Shown: positions 1 through 6,703, numbered from the stretch's first letter. The stretch is DNA of 7,794 nt from JBGOUJ01 sp041477005 (GCA_041477005.1 JBGOUJ010000375.1:1-7794); one strand, 5' to 3'. Notes: generated by a model not told the origin, from the letters alone. Translations and numbers: made by a program.

Positions 1-1
1 C

Positions 2-1558
2 CTGCTGGCGGTGCGCAAGACGATGGCACACTGGGCGGCGGTGGGCGCCTTTTCGGTGGCGGTGGTCCTCTCGATCGCTTTGTTCCGCATGCCGGTTTCG
101 ATGGTCGTGGCGACAGTGGCGCACGGCTTGGTCTATGCTGTGTTCAAGATCGCCTGGATTCTGCTTTGCGCCGTGTTTGTATACGAGGTCACCGTAGAGA
201 CCGGGCACTTCGAAGTGATCAAGGAATCCATTGGCGGGGTGACCGACGACCGGCGGCTGCAAATTCTCCTGATTGCGTTTGCGTTCGGCGCGGTACTGGA
301 AGGCGCGGGCGGCGGCGGGGCGCCGGTGGCCGTCTGTGGCGCGATGATGGTCGGTCTGGGCTTCAACCCGTTTGCTGCGGCCGTGCTCTGCCTGATCGCC
401 AACACCGCGCCGGTCGCTTACGGCGGCGTGGGCAACCCCATCCGCGTGCTGATCGCCGTGACCGGACTGCCGGGACCGGATCTGGGAGCGATGGTCGGCC
501 GCATCCTGCCGTGGACTGCCTTGATCCTGCCCTTCTGGCTGGTGCGCACGGCGGCCAAGACGCGCGATACCCTCGCCGTCTGGCCGGGGCTGCTAGTGTG
601 CGGCGTGACCTTCGGCTGCGTCCAGTTCTACTGGTCCAACTTTCGCGACTACGGCCTGGTGGATATTGTCGCCGGCATCGTGACGCTTCTGGTGCTGACG
701 TTGTTCTTCAAAGTCTGGCAGCCGCGGAAGATCTGGCGCTATCCGGGAGAGTCCGGCGTGGACGAAAGCCGGCGGCAGCGGCACACGCGCGGCGAGGTGC
801 TTCATGCCTGGACGCCCTTCCTGTTGCTGGCCGTGCTTGTAGTCTTGTGGGGCCTCCCTTCGATCAAGAACAGTCTGAGCGTGTTCACGAACCGGCTTCC
901 CGTGCCGGGGCTGGACATGAAGGTACTGCGGGTGCCTCCGGTGGTAGCCGCGGCCCGCGCCGAAGCGGCGGTGTTCGATTTCGATTGGGTGGCCTCGATC
1001 GGCACGGCGACTTTTCTGGCCGGCTTCCTTTCCGGTCCCATCCTGGGCCTCACGGTCCGGGACACGATGCGGGTGTTCTTCCGGACCTGCTATCGCATGC
1101 GGTTCAGCATGCTGGCCATCATGGCGATGATCGGCCTGGGCTTCCTCACGCGATATTCCGGCATGGACGCCGTGCTGGGGCTGGCCATGACCAACACCGG
1201 CTCGCTGTTCCCCTTCTTCGGCACGCTGCTCGGCTGGCTGGGCGTGGCGCTGACCGGCACCGACGCCGGCTCCAACGCTTTGTTCGGCAGCCTGCAGGTC
1301 ATCACGGCCAACAAGCTGGGGTTGAGCCCGGTGCTGATGGCGTCGGCCAATTCCGCCGGCGGCGTGATGGGCAAGATGATCGATGCGCAGTCGATCATCG
1401 TGGCCTGCGCCGCCACCGGGCAGGAAGGCAAGGAAGGCGACCTGTTCCGGGCCGTGCTGGTGCACAGCATTCTGCTGGCGGCCATTGTTGGATTGATCGT
1501 TACTGCTTATGCCTACCTGTTCCCCCAGTGGATTCCCAGCGGGCACACCTTCCAGTAA
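2..1558 (+). CDS. lctP: L-lactate permease family transporter (LctP/LldP), 5' end cut by window
   Basis: Polytopic inner-membrane carrier, probably for proton-coupled uptake of lactate or a similar 2-hydroxy acid such as glycolate. The open frame runs to the window edge, so the true start lies upstream. A GTG at 11 exists, but the preceding in-frame codons (Leu-Leu-Ala) look like ordinary permease sequence. About 518 residues are visible; the family is usually near 550, so only a short N-terminal piece is missing. Counting from the GTG, residues 97-118 hold the hallmark EGAGGGGAPVAVCGAMMVGL, matching the EGAAGFGAPVA loop of E. coli LldP, followed by NTAPVAYGGVGNPI. Near residues 415-470 are GTDAGSNALFGSLQ, ANSAGGVMGKMIDAQSI and ATGQEGKEGDLFR, all typical of the family C-terminal half. 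Many hydrophobic segments alternate with short loops. No lactate dehydrogenase gene is adjacent in the visible part, so the exact substrate is unknown. Confidence 0.93.
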   Translation: MLAVRKTMAHWAAVGAFSVAVVLSIALFRMPVSMVVATVAHGLVYAVFKIAWILLCAVFVYEVTVETGHFEVIKESIGGVTDDRRLQILLIAFAFGAVLEGAGGGGAPVAVCGAMMVGLGFNPFAAAVLCLIANTAPVAYGGVGNPIRVLIAVTGLPGPDLGAMVGRILPWTALILPFWLVRTAAKTRDTLAVWPGLLVCGVTFGCVQFYWSNFRDYGLVDIVAGIVTLLVLTLFFKVWQPRKIWRYPGESGVDESRRQRHTRGEVLHAWTPFLLLAVLVVLWGLPSIKNSLSVFTNRLPVPGLDMKVLRVPPVVAAARAEAAVFDFDWVASIGTATFLAGFLSGPILGLTVRDTMRVFFRTCYRMRFSMLAIMAMIGLGFLTRYSGMDAVLGLAMTNTGSLFPFFGTLLGWLGVALTGTDAGSNALFGSLQVITANKLGLSPVLMASANSAGGVMGKMIDAQSIIVACAATGQEGKEGDLFRAVLVHSILLAAIVGLIVTAYAYLFPQWIPSGHTFQ

Positions 1559-1568
1559 AAACATTTAT

Positions 1569-1591
1569 CGAAGGCATCGTTTTTTCCTTCG
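1569..1591 (+). terminator. weak hairpin with T-run after the lactate permease
   Basis: Arms CGAAGG and CCTTCG can pair, with an 11-nt loop that itself contains a run of six T. A shorter CGA/TCG stem placed directly before the T-run is the alternative. A second run of seven T lies at 1634-1640. Either could end the permease transcript, but neither is a clean intrinsic terminator. Confidence 0.25.
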
Positions 1592-1641
1592 CGGCGCGGC
1601 GCGGGACTCGGCGGCCGGGGGGAGCGCACTGCATTTTTTTC

Positions 1642-1670
1642 TTGACTTTTTCTTCCGCTCACCTTATACA
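1642..1670 (+). promoter_or_regulatory. sigma70-type promoter of the Lys/Ala microgene
   Basis: TTGACT (1642-1647) and TATACA (1665-1670) are separated by exactly 17 bp. A T-rich tract lies immediately upstream of the -35 element and could act like an UP element. Predicted transcription start is near 1677, giving a leader of about 50 nt before the ATG at 1728. The promoter separates this unit from the lactate permease upstream. Confidence 0.7.
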
Positions 1671-1683
1671 TGGAGACAACATC

Positions 1684-1699
1684 GTGGCGCGTGCGCCAC
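1684..1699 (+). promoter_or_regulatory. leader hairpin upstream of the microgene
   Basis: GTGGCG and CGCCAC form a perfect 6-bp stem around a CGTG tetraloop, a few bases after the predicted transcription start. It would sit at the 5' end of the mRNA and may protect it or modulate expression. It does not include the ribosome binding site at 1713-1719. Confidence 0.4.
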
Positions 1700-1727
1700 A
1701 AATTCTGATGTTAGGGAGAATTTTTCG

Positions 1728-1784
1728 ATGAAGAAAGCAGCCAAGAAGCCGGCAAAGAAGAAAGCCGCAAAGAAGAAGAAGTAG
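1728..1784 (+). CDS. 18-residue Lys/Ala-rich basic peptide
   Basis: Reads MKKAAKKPAKKKAAKKKK: 11 Lys, 5 Ala and 1 Pro among 18 residues. The composition resembles the tails of histone H1-like and extended HU-like bacterial nucleoid proteins, so binding to nucleic acid or another polyanion is plausible, but this is inferred from charge only. Support for a real gene: AGGGAGA at 1713-1719 lies 8 nt before the ATG, a good promoter sits about 60 bp upstream, and an intrinsic terminator follows 40 bp after the TAG. The same frame is open back into the permease gene (a 91-codon frame from 1509), but the promoter at 1642-1670 and the ribosome binding site argue for the ATG at 1728. Alternative: the transcript is mainly a structured small RNA and the reading frame is incidental or a regulatory leader peptide. 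Confidence 0.5.
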   Translation: MKKAAKKPAKKKAAKKKK

Positions 1785-1791
1785 CAACTAC

Positions 1792-1810
1792 GCGCCCCGC
1801 ATCGGGGCGC
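1792..1810 (+). other. perfect 8-bp GC hairpin after the microgene
   Basis: GCGCCCCG and CGGGGCGC pair perfectly around a 3-nt CAT loop, starting 8 nt after the stop codon. No T-run follows, so it is not by itself an intrinsic terminator. It may stabilise the 3' end of the transcript, working with the terminator at 1824-1856. Confidence 0.6.
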
Positions 1811-1823
1811 AGGGTTTGACCGA

Positions 1824-1856
1824 AGGCCCCGTCTCAAGTTGGGACGGGGCCTTTTT
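1824..1856 (+). terminator. intrinsic terminator of the microgene unit
   Basis: AGGCCCCGTC and GACGGGGCCT form a 10-bp GC-rich stem, extendable by two pairs around an AAGTT loop, directly followed by TTTTT. The T-run is only on the + strand side, so it ends rightward transcription. Predicted transcript from about 1677 is near 180 nt. Confidence 0.9.
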
Positions 1857-1867
1857 ACTTTTCTCGG

Positions 1868-1894
1868 CGACCCTTCCCTTACGGGTCGGGAAGG
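1868..1894 (+). other. two mutually exclusive hairpins upstream of the SIS gene
   Basis: CGACCC (1868-1873) can pair with GGGTCG (1883-1888), or CCTTCCC (1872-1878) can pair with GGGAAGG (1888-1894). The two stems share bases and cannot coexist. They lie about 70 bp before the SIS-domain gene. No promoter is clear in this 100-bp spacer, so whether they are transcribed is unknown. Confidence 0.3.
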
Positions 1895-1960
1895 CGCCCC
1901 GGCTCGGATCCCCGGCCATCGTCGCCGGGCGCTTCCGGGGAGCGGTTGGCTTGGTCTGGA

Positions 1961-2977
1961 ATGAGCTTCCACGAACACATCCTCTCTCAGCCGCGACGGC
2001 TGCGTGGCCTGCTCGAGCAACTGCATCGCTCCGATCACCCGCTGCGCTCCGCCTCCTGCGCCCGGCTGCTCGAAACACCGCGCCTGCTCCTGACCGGGAT
2101 GGGATCGAGCCTGTTCGCTTCCTACCCGGCTTACCTCCGCCTGGCGAGCGCCGGGGCCCGAGTCTCGCTGTGGGAGACCGCCGAGTTGCTACACTTCGCC
2201 GCCGGAGCGATCGACGCCGAGACCCTGCTCGTGGCGGTGTCACAGTCCGGCGAGACGGCGGAGATCAAGGCGCTTCTAGAAATGTTGCCGGTCTCGCAGC
2301 CGGTCATCGGCGTGACGAACGCGGCGGAAAGCTTCCTTGGCCGCCGGGCCACCCTGCGGCTCGAGATGCACGCCGACCGCGGCCCGTACGCTTCCACCCA
2401 GACCTATGTGAACAGTGTGGCGTTGCTGCTGGCCCTGGCGTACCTGGCGACCGAGCAAAGGCTCGACGGTTTTCTGGCCGTTGCCGCTCGAGCCGCCGGC
2501 GCCCTCGAAGCCGCTCTCGACGATGCCTTCGCGCGAACCGGCGCTGGAATCGACCCGGGCGGCCCTCTGGTCTTTCTAGCTCGCGGCCCGAGCCTCGCAT
2601 CGGCCCGACAGGCAGCCTTGATGTTTCAGGAAGTAGTGGCGATTCCGGCGGCCGCGATGTCCGCGGCGGCGTTTCGCCATGGGCCACTCGAGATGGCTGG
2701 ATCTTCGTTGCGGGCGGTGGTTCTACTACCGTACGGTCTCACCGCGAGTCTGGTGGAGAATCTGGCTGTCGAGATCGAGCGCCTGGGCGCCCGCGTGATC
2801 CGCATCGCCGATGCGCGACTGGGCGGAGGAGATTTCCGTCACCCGCCCGTCGAAGAAGAGTTGGCCCCGCTCGTCAACATCGCCCCGGCCCAGGCGCTGG
2901 CGTACCGCACGGCCGTCGCTCTCGGGCGCGAGCCAGGCGTTTTCCGCCAGGCGCAGAGCGTGACCAGCCGGGAATAG
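1961..2977 (+). CDS. double SIS-domain sugar-phosphate isomerase/deaminase-like protein (GlmS isomerase-domain family)
   Basis: Cytosolic protein of 338 residues matching the isomerase half of glucosamine-6-phosphate synthase without the glutaminase domain, as in NagB-II, AgaS and FrlB-like enzymes that act on amino-sugar phosphates. First SIS domain: TGMGSS (45-50), SQSGETAEIK (94-103) for phosphate binding, VTNAAES (118-124), then GPYASTQTYVNS. Second SIS domain from about 200: LARGPSLASARQAALMFQEV with Glu224 matching GlmS Glu488, and FRHGPLEM with His240 matching GlmS His504. The C-terminal tail ends RQAQSVTSRE, where GlmS has LAKSVTVE, so the catalytic Lys603 position is Gln332. Lack of the glutaminase domain suggests ammonia release, isomerisation or binding rather than amide transfer; the substrate cannot be named. 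ATG at 1961 is chosen; an in-frame TTG at 1946 would add five residues, and GGGGAG at 1937-1942 is badly spaced for either start. Confidence 0.88.
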   Translation: MSFHEHILSQPRRLRGLLEQLHRSDHPLRSASCARLLETPRLLLTGMGSSLFASYPAYLRLASAGARVSLWETAELLHFAAGAIDAETLLVAVSQSGETAEIKALLEMLPVSQPVIGVTNAAESFLGRRATLRLEMHADRGPYASTQTYVNSVALLLALAYLATEQRLDGFLAVAARAAGALEAALDDAFARTGAGIDPGGPLVFLARGPSLASARQAALMFQEVVAIPAAAMSAAAFRHGPLEMAGSSLRAVVLLPYGLTASLVENLAVEIERLGARVIRIADARLGGGDFRHPPVEEELAPLVNIAPAQALAYRTAVALGREPGVFRQAQSVTSRE

Positions 2978-3012
2978 CTCCGGCCAACCTCATTAACCCC
3001 CCCGTCAAGCCA

Positions 3013-3843
3013 TTACTGGATCGGCGAGTAGTCGGTCGGCCGCAGCAGCGTGATGCTGATCCGGCTGCTGATCTGGCCCGCGCGGTCGATGCTTTCCTTT
3101 CGCACCTTGATCCATTCCGGGTCGGCGGCGAAAGCATCCCAAGCCTTCTCCCGGTCCGCCAGCGTGGCAAAAGGCGTCAGATAGGTGAGATTGGGCATGT
3201 TGGGGCCGACCAGTGTGCCCGAGTAAAGGATCGGGTGGATCCCCACGCGGTGAAAGATCGAGACCTCCGGCCCGGCGAAGCGCTCATCGAGGGCGCGCGA
3301 TTGCCACAGCGTCGGAGAGTGGTACACGCGCAGCTCAAAGATGCGTGAGACTTTCGGTTTTTCCGCGAGCGGCGCGATCTCGGGCGAAAAGTCCTTGGCT
3401 GCTAGCAACACAGAGTCGGCCCAGTCATACGGCGGCTCGGGGCCTTTCTCCCACGCGACATGGGCTTTGGCGAAGCTGCTGTCGGTCTGGAGCCGCGCGG
3501 TGGCCGCCTCCATCTCGGCCAGGCTCGGGTATCCGGCCAGGATCACCATCGCCGGAATCTGCGGTCCGAGGAACACGGTGAAGAACCCGACCGGTCCGGG
3601 GATGGCCTTGCGGAAAAGGGGCAACTGTGACGAAAGGAACTCGTTCATGCGAGGCCCTTGGTCGCCCTGCCGCATATAGTAGAACGAGAGCCGGTACACC
3701 CGGGTCTTCCGATCCGAGCCGGGCGCCGCCGGGCTGGCTGCCATTGCGGATAACATGCTGGGTCCTCCCATGGTTTGAAGAAAGGTGCTTTGGAGCAGCG
3801 TGCCTTGAAGAAAGGCGCCCTGGACAAACTTGCGGCGGTCCAT
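3013..3843 (-). CDS. NIPSNAP family protein with Tat-like signal sequence
   Basis: A 276-residue protein. The N-terminus MDRRKFVQ matches a twin-arginine motif (RRxFxx), followed by a mildly hydrophobic stretch to AMAASPAA near residue 40, so export by Tat is likely. The mature part has two related halves of the NIPSNAP type (dimeric alpha/beta barrel fold): about 48-145 (RVYRLSFYYMRQG ... FFTVFLGP ... AGYPSLAEME) and about 167-270 (RIFELRVYHSP ... GIHPILYSGTLVG ... YLTPFATLADREKAWDAFAADPEW). NIPSNAP proteins are widespread but mostly of unknown function. The ATG at 3843 is supported by GGAGAGG about 7 nt upstream. It converges with the SIS gene (35-bp gap, no clear terminator) and diverges from the glycosyltransferase with a 38-bp gap, so its promoter must be short or lie inside the neighbour. 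Confidence 0.87.
   Translation of the reverse strand: MDRRKFVQGAFLQGTLLQSTFLQTMGGPSMLSAMAASPAAPGSDRKTRVYRLSFYYMRQGDQGPRMNEFLSSQLPLFRKAIPGPVGFFTVFLGPQIPAMVILAGYPSLAEMEAATARLQTDSSFAKAHVAWEKGPEPPYDWADSVLLAAKDFSPEIAPLAEKPKVSRIFELRVYHSPTLWQSRALDERFAGPEVSIFHRVGIHPILYSGTLVGPNMPNLTYLTPFATLADREKAWDAFAADPEWIKVRKESIDRAGQISSRISITLLRPTDYSPIQ
3775..3834 (-). repeat. four 15-bp tandem units encoding the signal region of the NIPSNAP protein
   Basis: On the + strand the units are TTGAAGAAAGGTGCT, TTGGAGCAGCGTGCC, TTGAAGAAAGGCGCC and the more diverged CTGGACAAACTTGCG. Units 1 and 3 agree at 13 of 15 bases. They encode the pentads STFLQ, GTLLQ, GAFLQ and RKFVQ (residues 23 back to 4), so the repeat includes part of the twin-arginine motif. 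Confidence 0.7.
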
Positions 3844-3881
3844 AATGTATCCTCTCCGCGCCTCTGCGGTATTCTGAAACC

Positions 3882-4595
3882 GTGGTTATACCACACCTCT
3901 CGGTCATCATTCCGTCCTTCAACGAAGAGAAAAAGATCGATACCGATCTCGCGGCCGCGCTCGCCTATTTTCAGGCGCAGCCTTACAGCTTCGAGCTGAT
4001 CGTGGTGGACGACGGGTCCTCCGACGCGACGCCCCGGAAGCTCGCCGAGTGGGAAGAGCGCTGCGGCCCGCCGCTGCGGGTGATTGCCTACCGGCCCAAC
4101 CGCGGCAAAGGCCATGCCGTTCGCACCGGGATGCTGGCGGCGAGCGGCGAAAACCGCATGTTCGTGGACGCCGGGCTCTGCGTGCCATTTTCGGAGACCG
4201 CGCGAGGGCTGGCCGCCCTGGGCGACGGCTATGAAGTGGCCATCGGCTCGCGCAAGCTGGCCGAATCGCAGGTCGTTCGCTCGCAAGCCGCCTATCGGCG
4301 CTGGGGCTCCCGCCTCTTCGGGGCCATCGTCCGTAGCCTGATGGGCCTGCAGGGCATTCAGGATACCCAGTGCGGCTTCAAGTTCTTCACCGCTCGCGCC
4401 GCCCAGACGCTGTTCCAACGCGCCCGCATCGACGGCTTCATGTTTGACGCCGAGACGCTGCTCAACGCCCGGCGCCTGGGAATGAAGATCTGCGAATTTC
4501 CCGTCGAGTGGCGCGCTGACCCGGACTCGCGCTACCGGCCGCTCGCGGGCAGCCTGCGCGTGCTCGCCGAGCTGGCCCTGATCCGGTTTTTCTGA
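3882..4595 (+). CDS. family 2 glycosyltransferase, dolichyl-phosphate glucosyltransferase (ALG5)-like
   Basis: A 237-residue GT-A fold enzyme expected to move a sugar from a nucleotide donor to a polyprenyl-phosphate or another acceptor at the cytoplasmic face of the membrane. Seen: LSVIIPSFNEEKKID (6-20), VVDDGSSDAT (41-50) for the nucleotide, NRGKGHAVRTGM (73-84), VDAGLCVPF (95-103), AIGSRKL, then the ALG5-type block DTQCGFKFF (161-169), RIDGFMFDAETLL (182-194) and EFPVEWRADPDSRYRP. Related proteins usually have DAD (the metal-binding DXD motif) where this one reads DAG at 96-98. No transmembrane segment is present, so it is soluble or peripheral. The GTG at 3882 is the only sensible start: the conserved beta-strand begins five residues later. 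There is no recognisable ribosome binding site before it. It diverges from the NIPSNAP gene across 38 bp and is followed by tRNA-Val after 44 bp. Confidence 0.88.
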   Translation: MVIPHLSVIIPSFNEEKKIDTDLAAALAYFQAQPYSFELIVVDDGSSDATPRKLAEWEERCGPPLRVIAYRPNRGKGHAVRTGMLAASGENRMFVDAGLCVPFSETARGLAALGDGYEVAIGSRKLAESQVVRSQAAYRRWGSRLFGAIVRSLMGLQGIQDTQCGFKFFTARAAQTLFQRARIDGFMFDAETLLNARRLGMKICEFPVEWRADPDSRYRPLAGSLRVLAELALIRFF

Positions 4596-4639
4596 AGGCC
4601 CCTGTGCTAACATTCCTTTGGATAGCCGTTTTACTCCCC

Positions 4640-4716
4640 GGGCCCGTAGCTCAGTTGGTTAGAGCGCTACCTTGACACGGTAGAGGTCACAGATTCGAGT
4701 TCTGTCGGGCCCACCA
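4640..4716 (+). tRNA. tRNA-Val (anticodon GAC)
   Basis: Acceptor arms GGGCCCG (4640-4646) and CGGGCCC (4706-4712) pair fully. D arm GCTC...GAGC, anticodon arm CTACC-TTGACAC-GGTAG with anticodon GAC, T arm ACAGA-TTCGAGT-TCTGT. Discriminator A and CCA are encoded (4714-4716). It stands alone between the glycosyltransferase and the convergent CocE-type hydrolase. A weak TAACAT element at 4608-4613 is the only promoter hint, and no T-run terminator follows. Confidence 0.97.
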
Positions 4717-4784
4717 CTCTTTTCAATAGGTTAGCGTCCCAGGCAGATCTTAGAGGATCTCGCGGAATCGAGTGTAAGTGCCAT

Positions 4785-6563
4785 TCACGGAATCACCGGC
4801 AAAATGACGTGCGAGGGAGAAGCCTTCGAGCAGTAGACCGCCTGGCTGGCAACCCTCACCCGCGCGCTCGTCGCGAACGGCTCGCCGGTGTTCGGGTTGC
4901 GGTCGAACTGCGGGAAGTGGCTGCTGGTCACGTCCACCCGAATGCGGTGGCCCTTCTGGAACAAATTGCTGGTGGCTAGCAGGTCGATCGTCAGCGGATA
5001 GATCTGGCCCGGCTCGAGCGCCTTCGGCCGGCTCAAGCTTTCGCGATAGCGGGCGCGCAGCAGACCCTCCGCCACGTTGTAGGCCTTGCCGTCCGGATAA
5101 ACATCCACCAGCTTGGCGACGAAGTCGGTGTCGGGGGCGTCGGAAGAGGCGTAGAGAACTACCCTTACCGGGCCGGTGACCTCGATCTCCCGGTCGAGGA
5201 AATCCGATGTGTAAACGAGGACATCGTTTCGGCCCTCGACTGGATGCTGATCGACCGGGCCGATCGGGGTCGGCGTGCCGCAGCAATTGCTTCCGCCCAG
5301 GCTCGGCGCCGGAAGATCGGGGTCGTAGCGATAGCGGTCCGGCGGGGCGTCGCCCGAGGGAGAATCCCAGGAGAGGCGACCGTTGCCGCGGTAGCTATTG
5401 GCGCGGCCGTCGGAGTGGAAGTAGAGCTTCTTATATTGCGCGCGGGCAAGGGGGTATTCGTTCTCGCTCCGCCATTCGTTCTTGCCCATGGTGAATATCT
5501 TTACGGGCGGCTCTTTCTGAATGCCGGTGTCGATGCCCTTCAGCCAGTAGTCGTACCAGCGCAGCTCTACGGAATGGACGTCCACGAACGCCTCCGGGCC
5601 GAAGTCGAGGTCGCCGTGCTTGCGAGTGGCGCCGTGGCCCCAGGGACCGACAATCATCTGGCTGCCCCGGCGGGCGACCTCGGTCTTTCCCTTCGTGCTC
5701 ATGCCGGTGTAGCCGTGGAGCGTTCCCTGCAGAAGGATGTCGAACCAGCCTCCGAACGTGTGCACCGGGATCGGGATGCGCTCGAAAGAATCCTCCACGC
5801 TGACCGGCCTCCAATAGTCGTCGTAATCCGGGTGCCGGAGCCAGTCGGTGTAGAACTGAGCGTGGCGTCCGACAAGCTGCTGCATGTCGATCAGCGGCAG
5901 GTGCCAGAGGACCTTCTCGAAGCTGATGCCCTCCGGCCCGCCTTCCATCGTATGGATGCCGGTGTTTTGCATGATGCGGGATTCCTGGCGCACCGGGCCC
6001 CAGCCGAAGGCGAGCGACAGGCGGAAGCCGCCGTTGAGCGTGACCGTGTCGTGGTAGAGGCTGGTGGAGGCCAGGGTGGGAAACACCGCCACCAGGTGGG
6101 GTGGGACCGTTACGGCAGCCTGCCACTGCACGAAGCCGAGGTAGGAAGCGCCCTCCATGCCCACCTTGCCGTTCGACCACGGCTGGCGCGCGGCCCACTC
6201 GATCGTGTCGTAGCCGTCCTGCTGCTCGTTGCGGAAGGGATCCCATTTGCCGTCGGATTCGTGCCGGCCCCGCACGTCCTGAAAGACGAAGACGTAGCCG
6301 CGGCGGGCGAAGAAGAGGGGCGCCTCGTAAGCGGCGGGGAAGCGCTCCGTGCTGTACGGCGTTCGCGACACTAGCACCGGGTACTGGCCCTCGCCGGCCG
6401 GACGGTAGACGTCAGCGTATAGGATCGCGCCGTCGCGCATGGGGATAGGGACGTGGTTCTCCAGGCGAATGTCATTGGAGGGCGGCCGGGGCGGCGGAAA
6501 GATGACCTTCGGAGCCGCCAGTAAGGGTCCCGCCAGCAAAACCAGAAACGCAATCCGTTTCAT
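4785..6563 (-). CDS. secreted CocE/NonD family hydrolase (peptidase S15-type alpha/beta hydrolase)
   Basis: A 592-residue serine hydrolase of the family that includes cocaine esterase, glutaryl-7-ACA acylase and X-Pro dipeptidyl peptidase; it cleaves an ester or amide bond of unknown substrate. The N-terminus MKRIAFLVLLAGPLLAAP is a classic signal peptide with likely cleavage after the Ala run, so it acts outside the cytoplasm. Catalytic positions visible by family pattern: Ser140 in GASYLG, Asp275 in GGWFDILLQGTL, His310 in GPWGHG. The N-terminal core shows RDGAILYADVYRP and YVFVFQDVRGRHESDG. The C-terminal part from about 445 (VLVYTSDFLDREIEVTGPVR ... ATSNLFQKGHRIRVDVTSSHFP) is the jelly-roll domain usual for the family. 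Start ATG at 6563 follows AGGAGG by 6 nt; an open extension to 6659 lacks such support and would bury the signal peptide. A TATATT at 6587-6582 could be a -10 element, but it lies very close to the start. Confidence 0.93.
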   Translation of the reverse strand: MKRIAFLVLLAGPLLAAPKVIFPPPRPPSNDIRLENHVPIPMRDGAILYADVYRPAGEGQYPVLVSRTPYSTERFPAAYEAPLFFARRGYVFVFQDVRGRHESDGKWDPFRNEQQDGYDTIEWAARQPWSNGKVGMEGASYLGFVQWQAAVTVPPHLVAVFPTLASTSLYHDTVTLNGGFRLSLAFGWGPVRQESRIMQNTGIHTMEGGPEGISFEKVLWHLPLIDMQQLVGRHAQFYTDWLRHPDYDDYWRPVSVEDSFERIPIPVHTFGGWFDILLQGTLHGYTGMSTKGKTEVARRGSQMIVGPWGHGATRKHGDLDFGPEAFVDVHSVELRWYDYWLKGIDTGIQKEPPVKIFTMGKNEWRSENEYPLARAQYKKLYFHSDGRANSYRGNGRLSWDSPSGDAPPDRYRYDPDLPAPSLGGSNCCGTPTPIGPVDQHPVEGRNDVLVYTSDFLDREIEVTGPVRVVLYASSDAPDTDFVAKLVDVYPDGKAYNVAEGLLRARYRESLSRPKALEPGQIYPLTIDLLATSNLFQKGHRIRVDVTSSHFPQFDRNPNTGEPFATSARVRVASQAVYCSKASPSHVILPVIP

Positions 6564-6646
6564 CCTTTGCCTCCTAAGACGAATATACTTCAAGGAAGCG
6601 GTTACGACACAGTTTTGAGACTCACGTGGATCGACGGGATGGGGAG

Positions 6647-6673
6647 CCTGCCGAGCCACTGGGGCTCGGCAGG
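6647..6673 (-). other. 11-bp perfect hairpin between the flp pilin and CocE-type genes
   Basis: CCTGCCGAGCC and GGCTCGGCAGG pair perfectly around a 5-nt loop. It lies downstream of the pilin stop and upstream of the hydrolase start, both on the - strand. No T-run on either side, so a Rho-independent terminator is not clear; it may protect the 3' end of the short pilin mRNA. Confidence 0.55.
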
Positions 6674-6703
6674 ACAGGGGAGAAGCAAGTGCAGTTTGTG
6701 GCG

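Noticed and set aside
166..1731. Long alternative frames inside the lactate permease, SIS, NIPSNAP and hydrolase genes
   Set aside because: Their translations are Arg/Pro/Gly/Ala-rich with no motifs, as expected for off-frame reading of GC-rich coding DNA, while the chosen frames carry clear family motifs.
1509..1784. A 91-codon frame ending in the Lys/Ala peptide
   Set aside because: It begins inside the permease gene without a ribosome binding site, and the promoter at 1642-1670 would start transcription after its start codon; only the last 18 codons have a good start.
1857..1960. A glmS-type ribozyme or other riboswitch upstream of the GlmS-like SIS gene
   Set aside because: The hairpins present do not match the conserved core of the glmS ribozyme as I know it, and the spacer is too short and lies directly after a terminator.
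4640..4784. A mobile-element attachment site at tRNA-Val
   Set aside because: No repeat of the tRNA 3' end, no integrase gene and no foreign-looking genes are visible in the window.
4717..4784. A terminator between tRNA-Val and the convergent hydrolase
   Set aside because: Only a 5-bp AGATC/GATCT stem and a repeated CGGAATC word were found, with no T-run in either direction.
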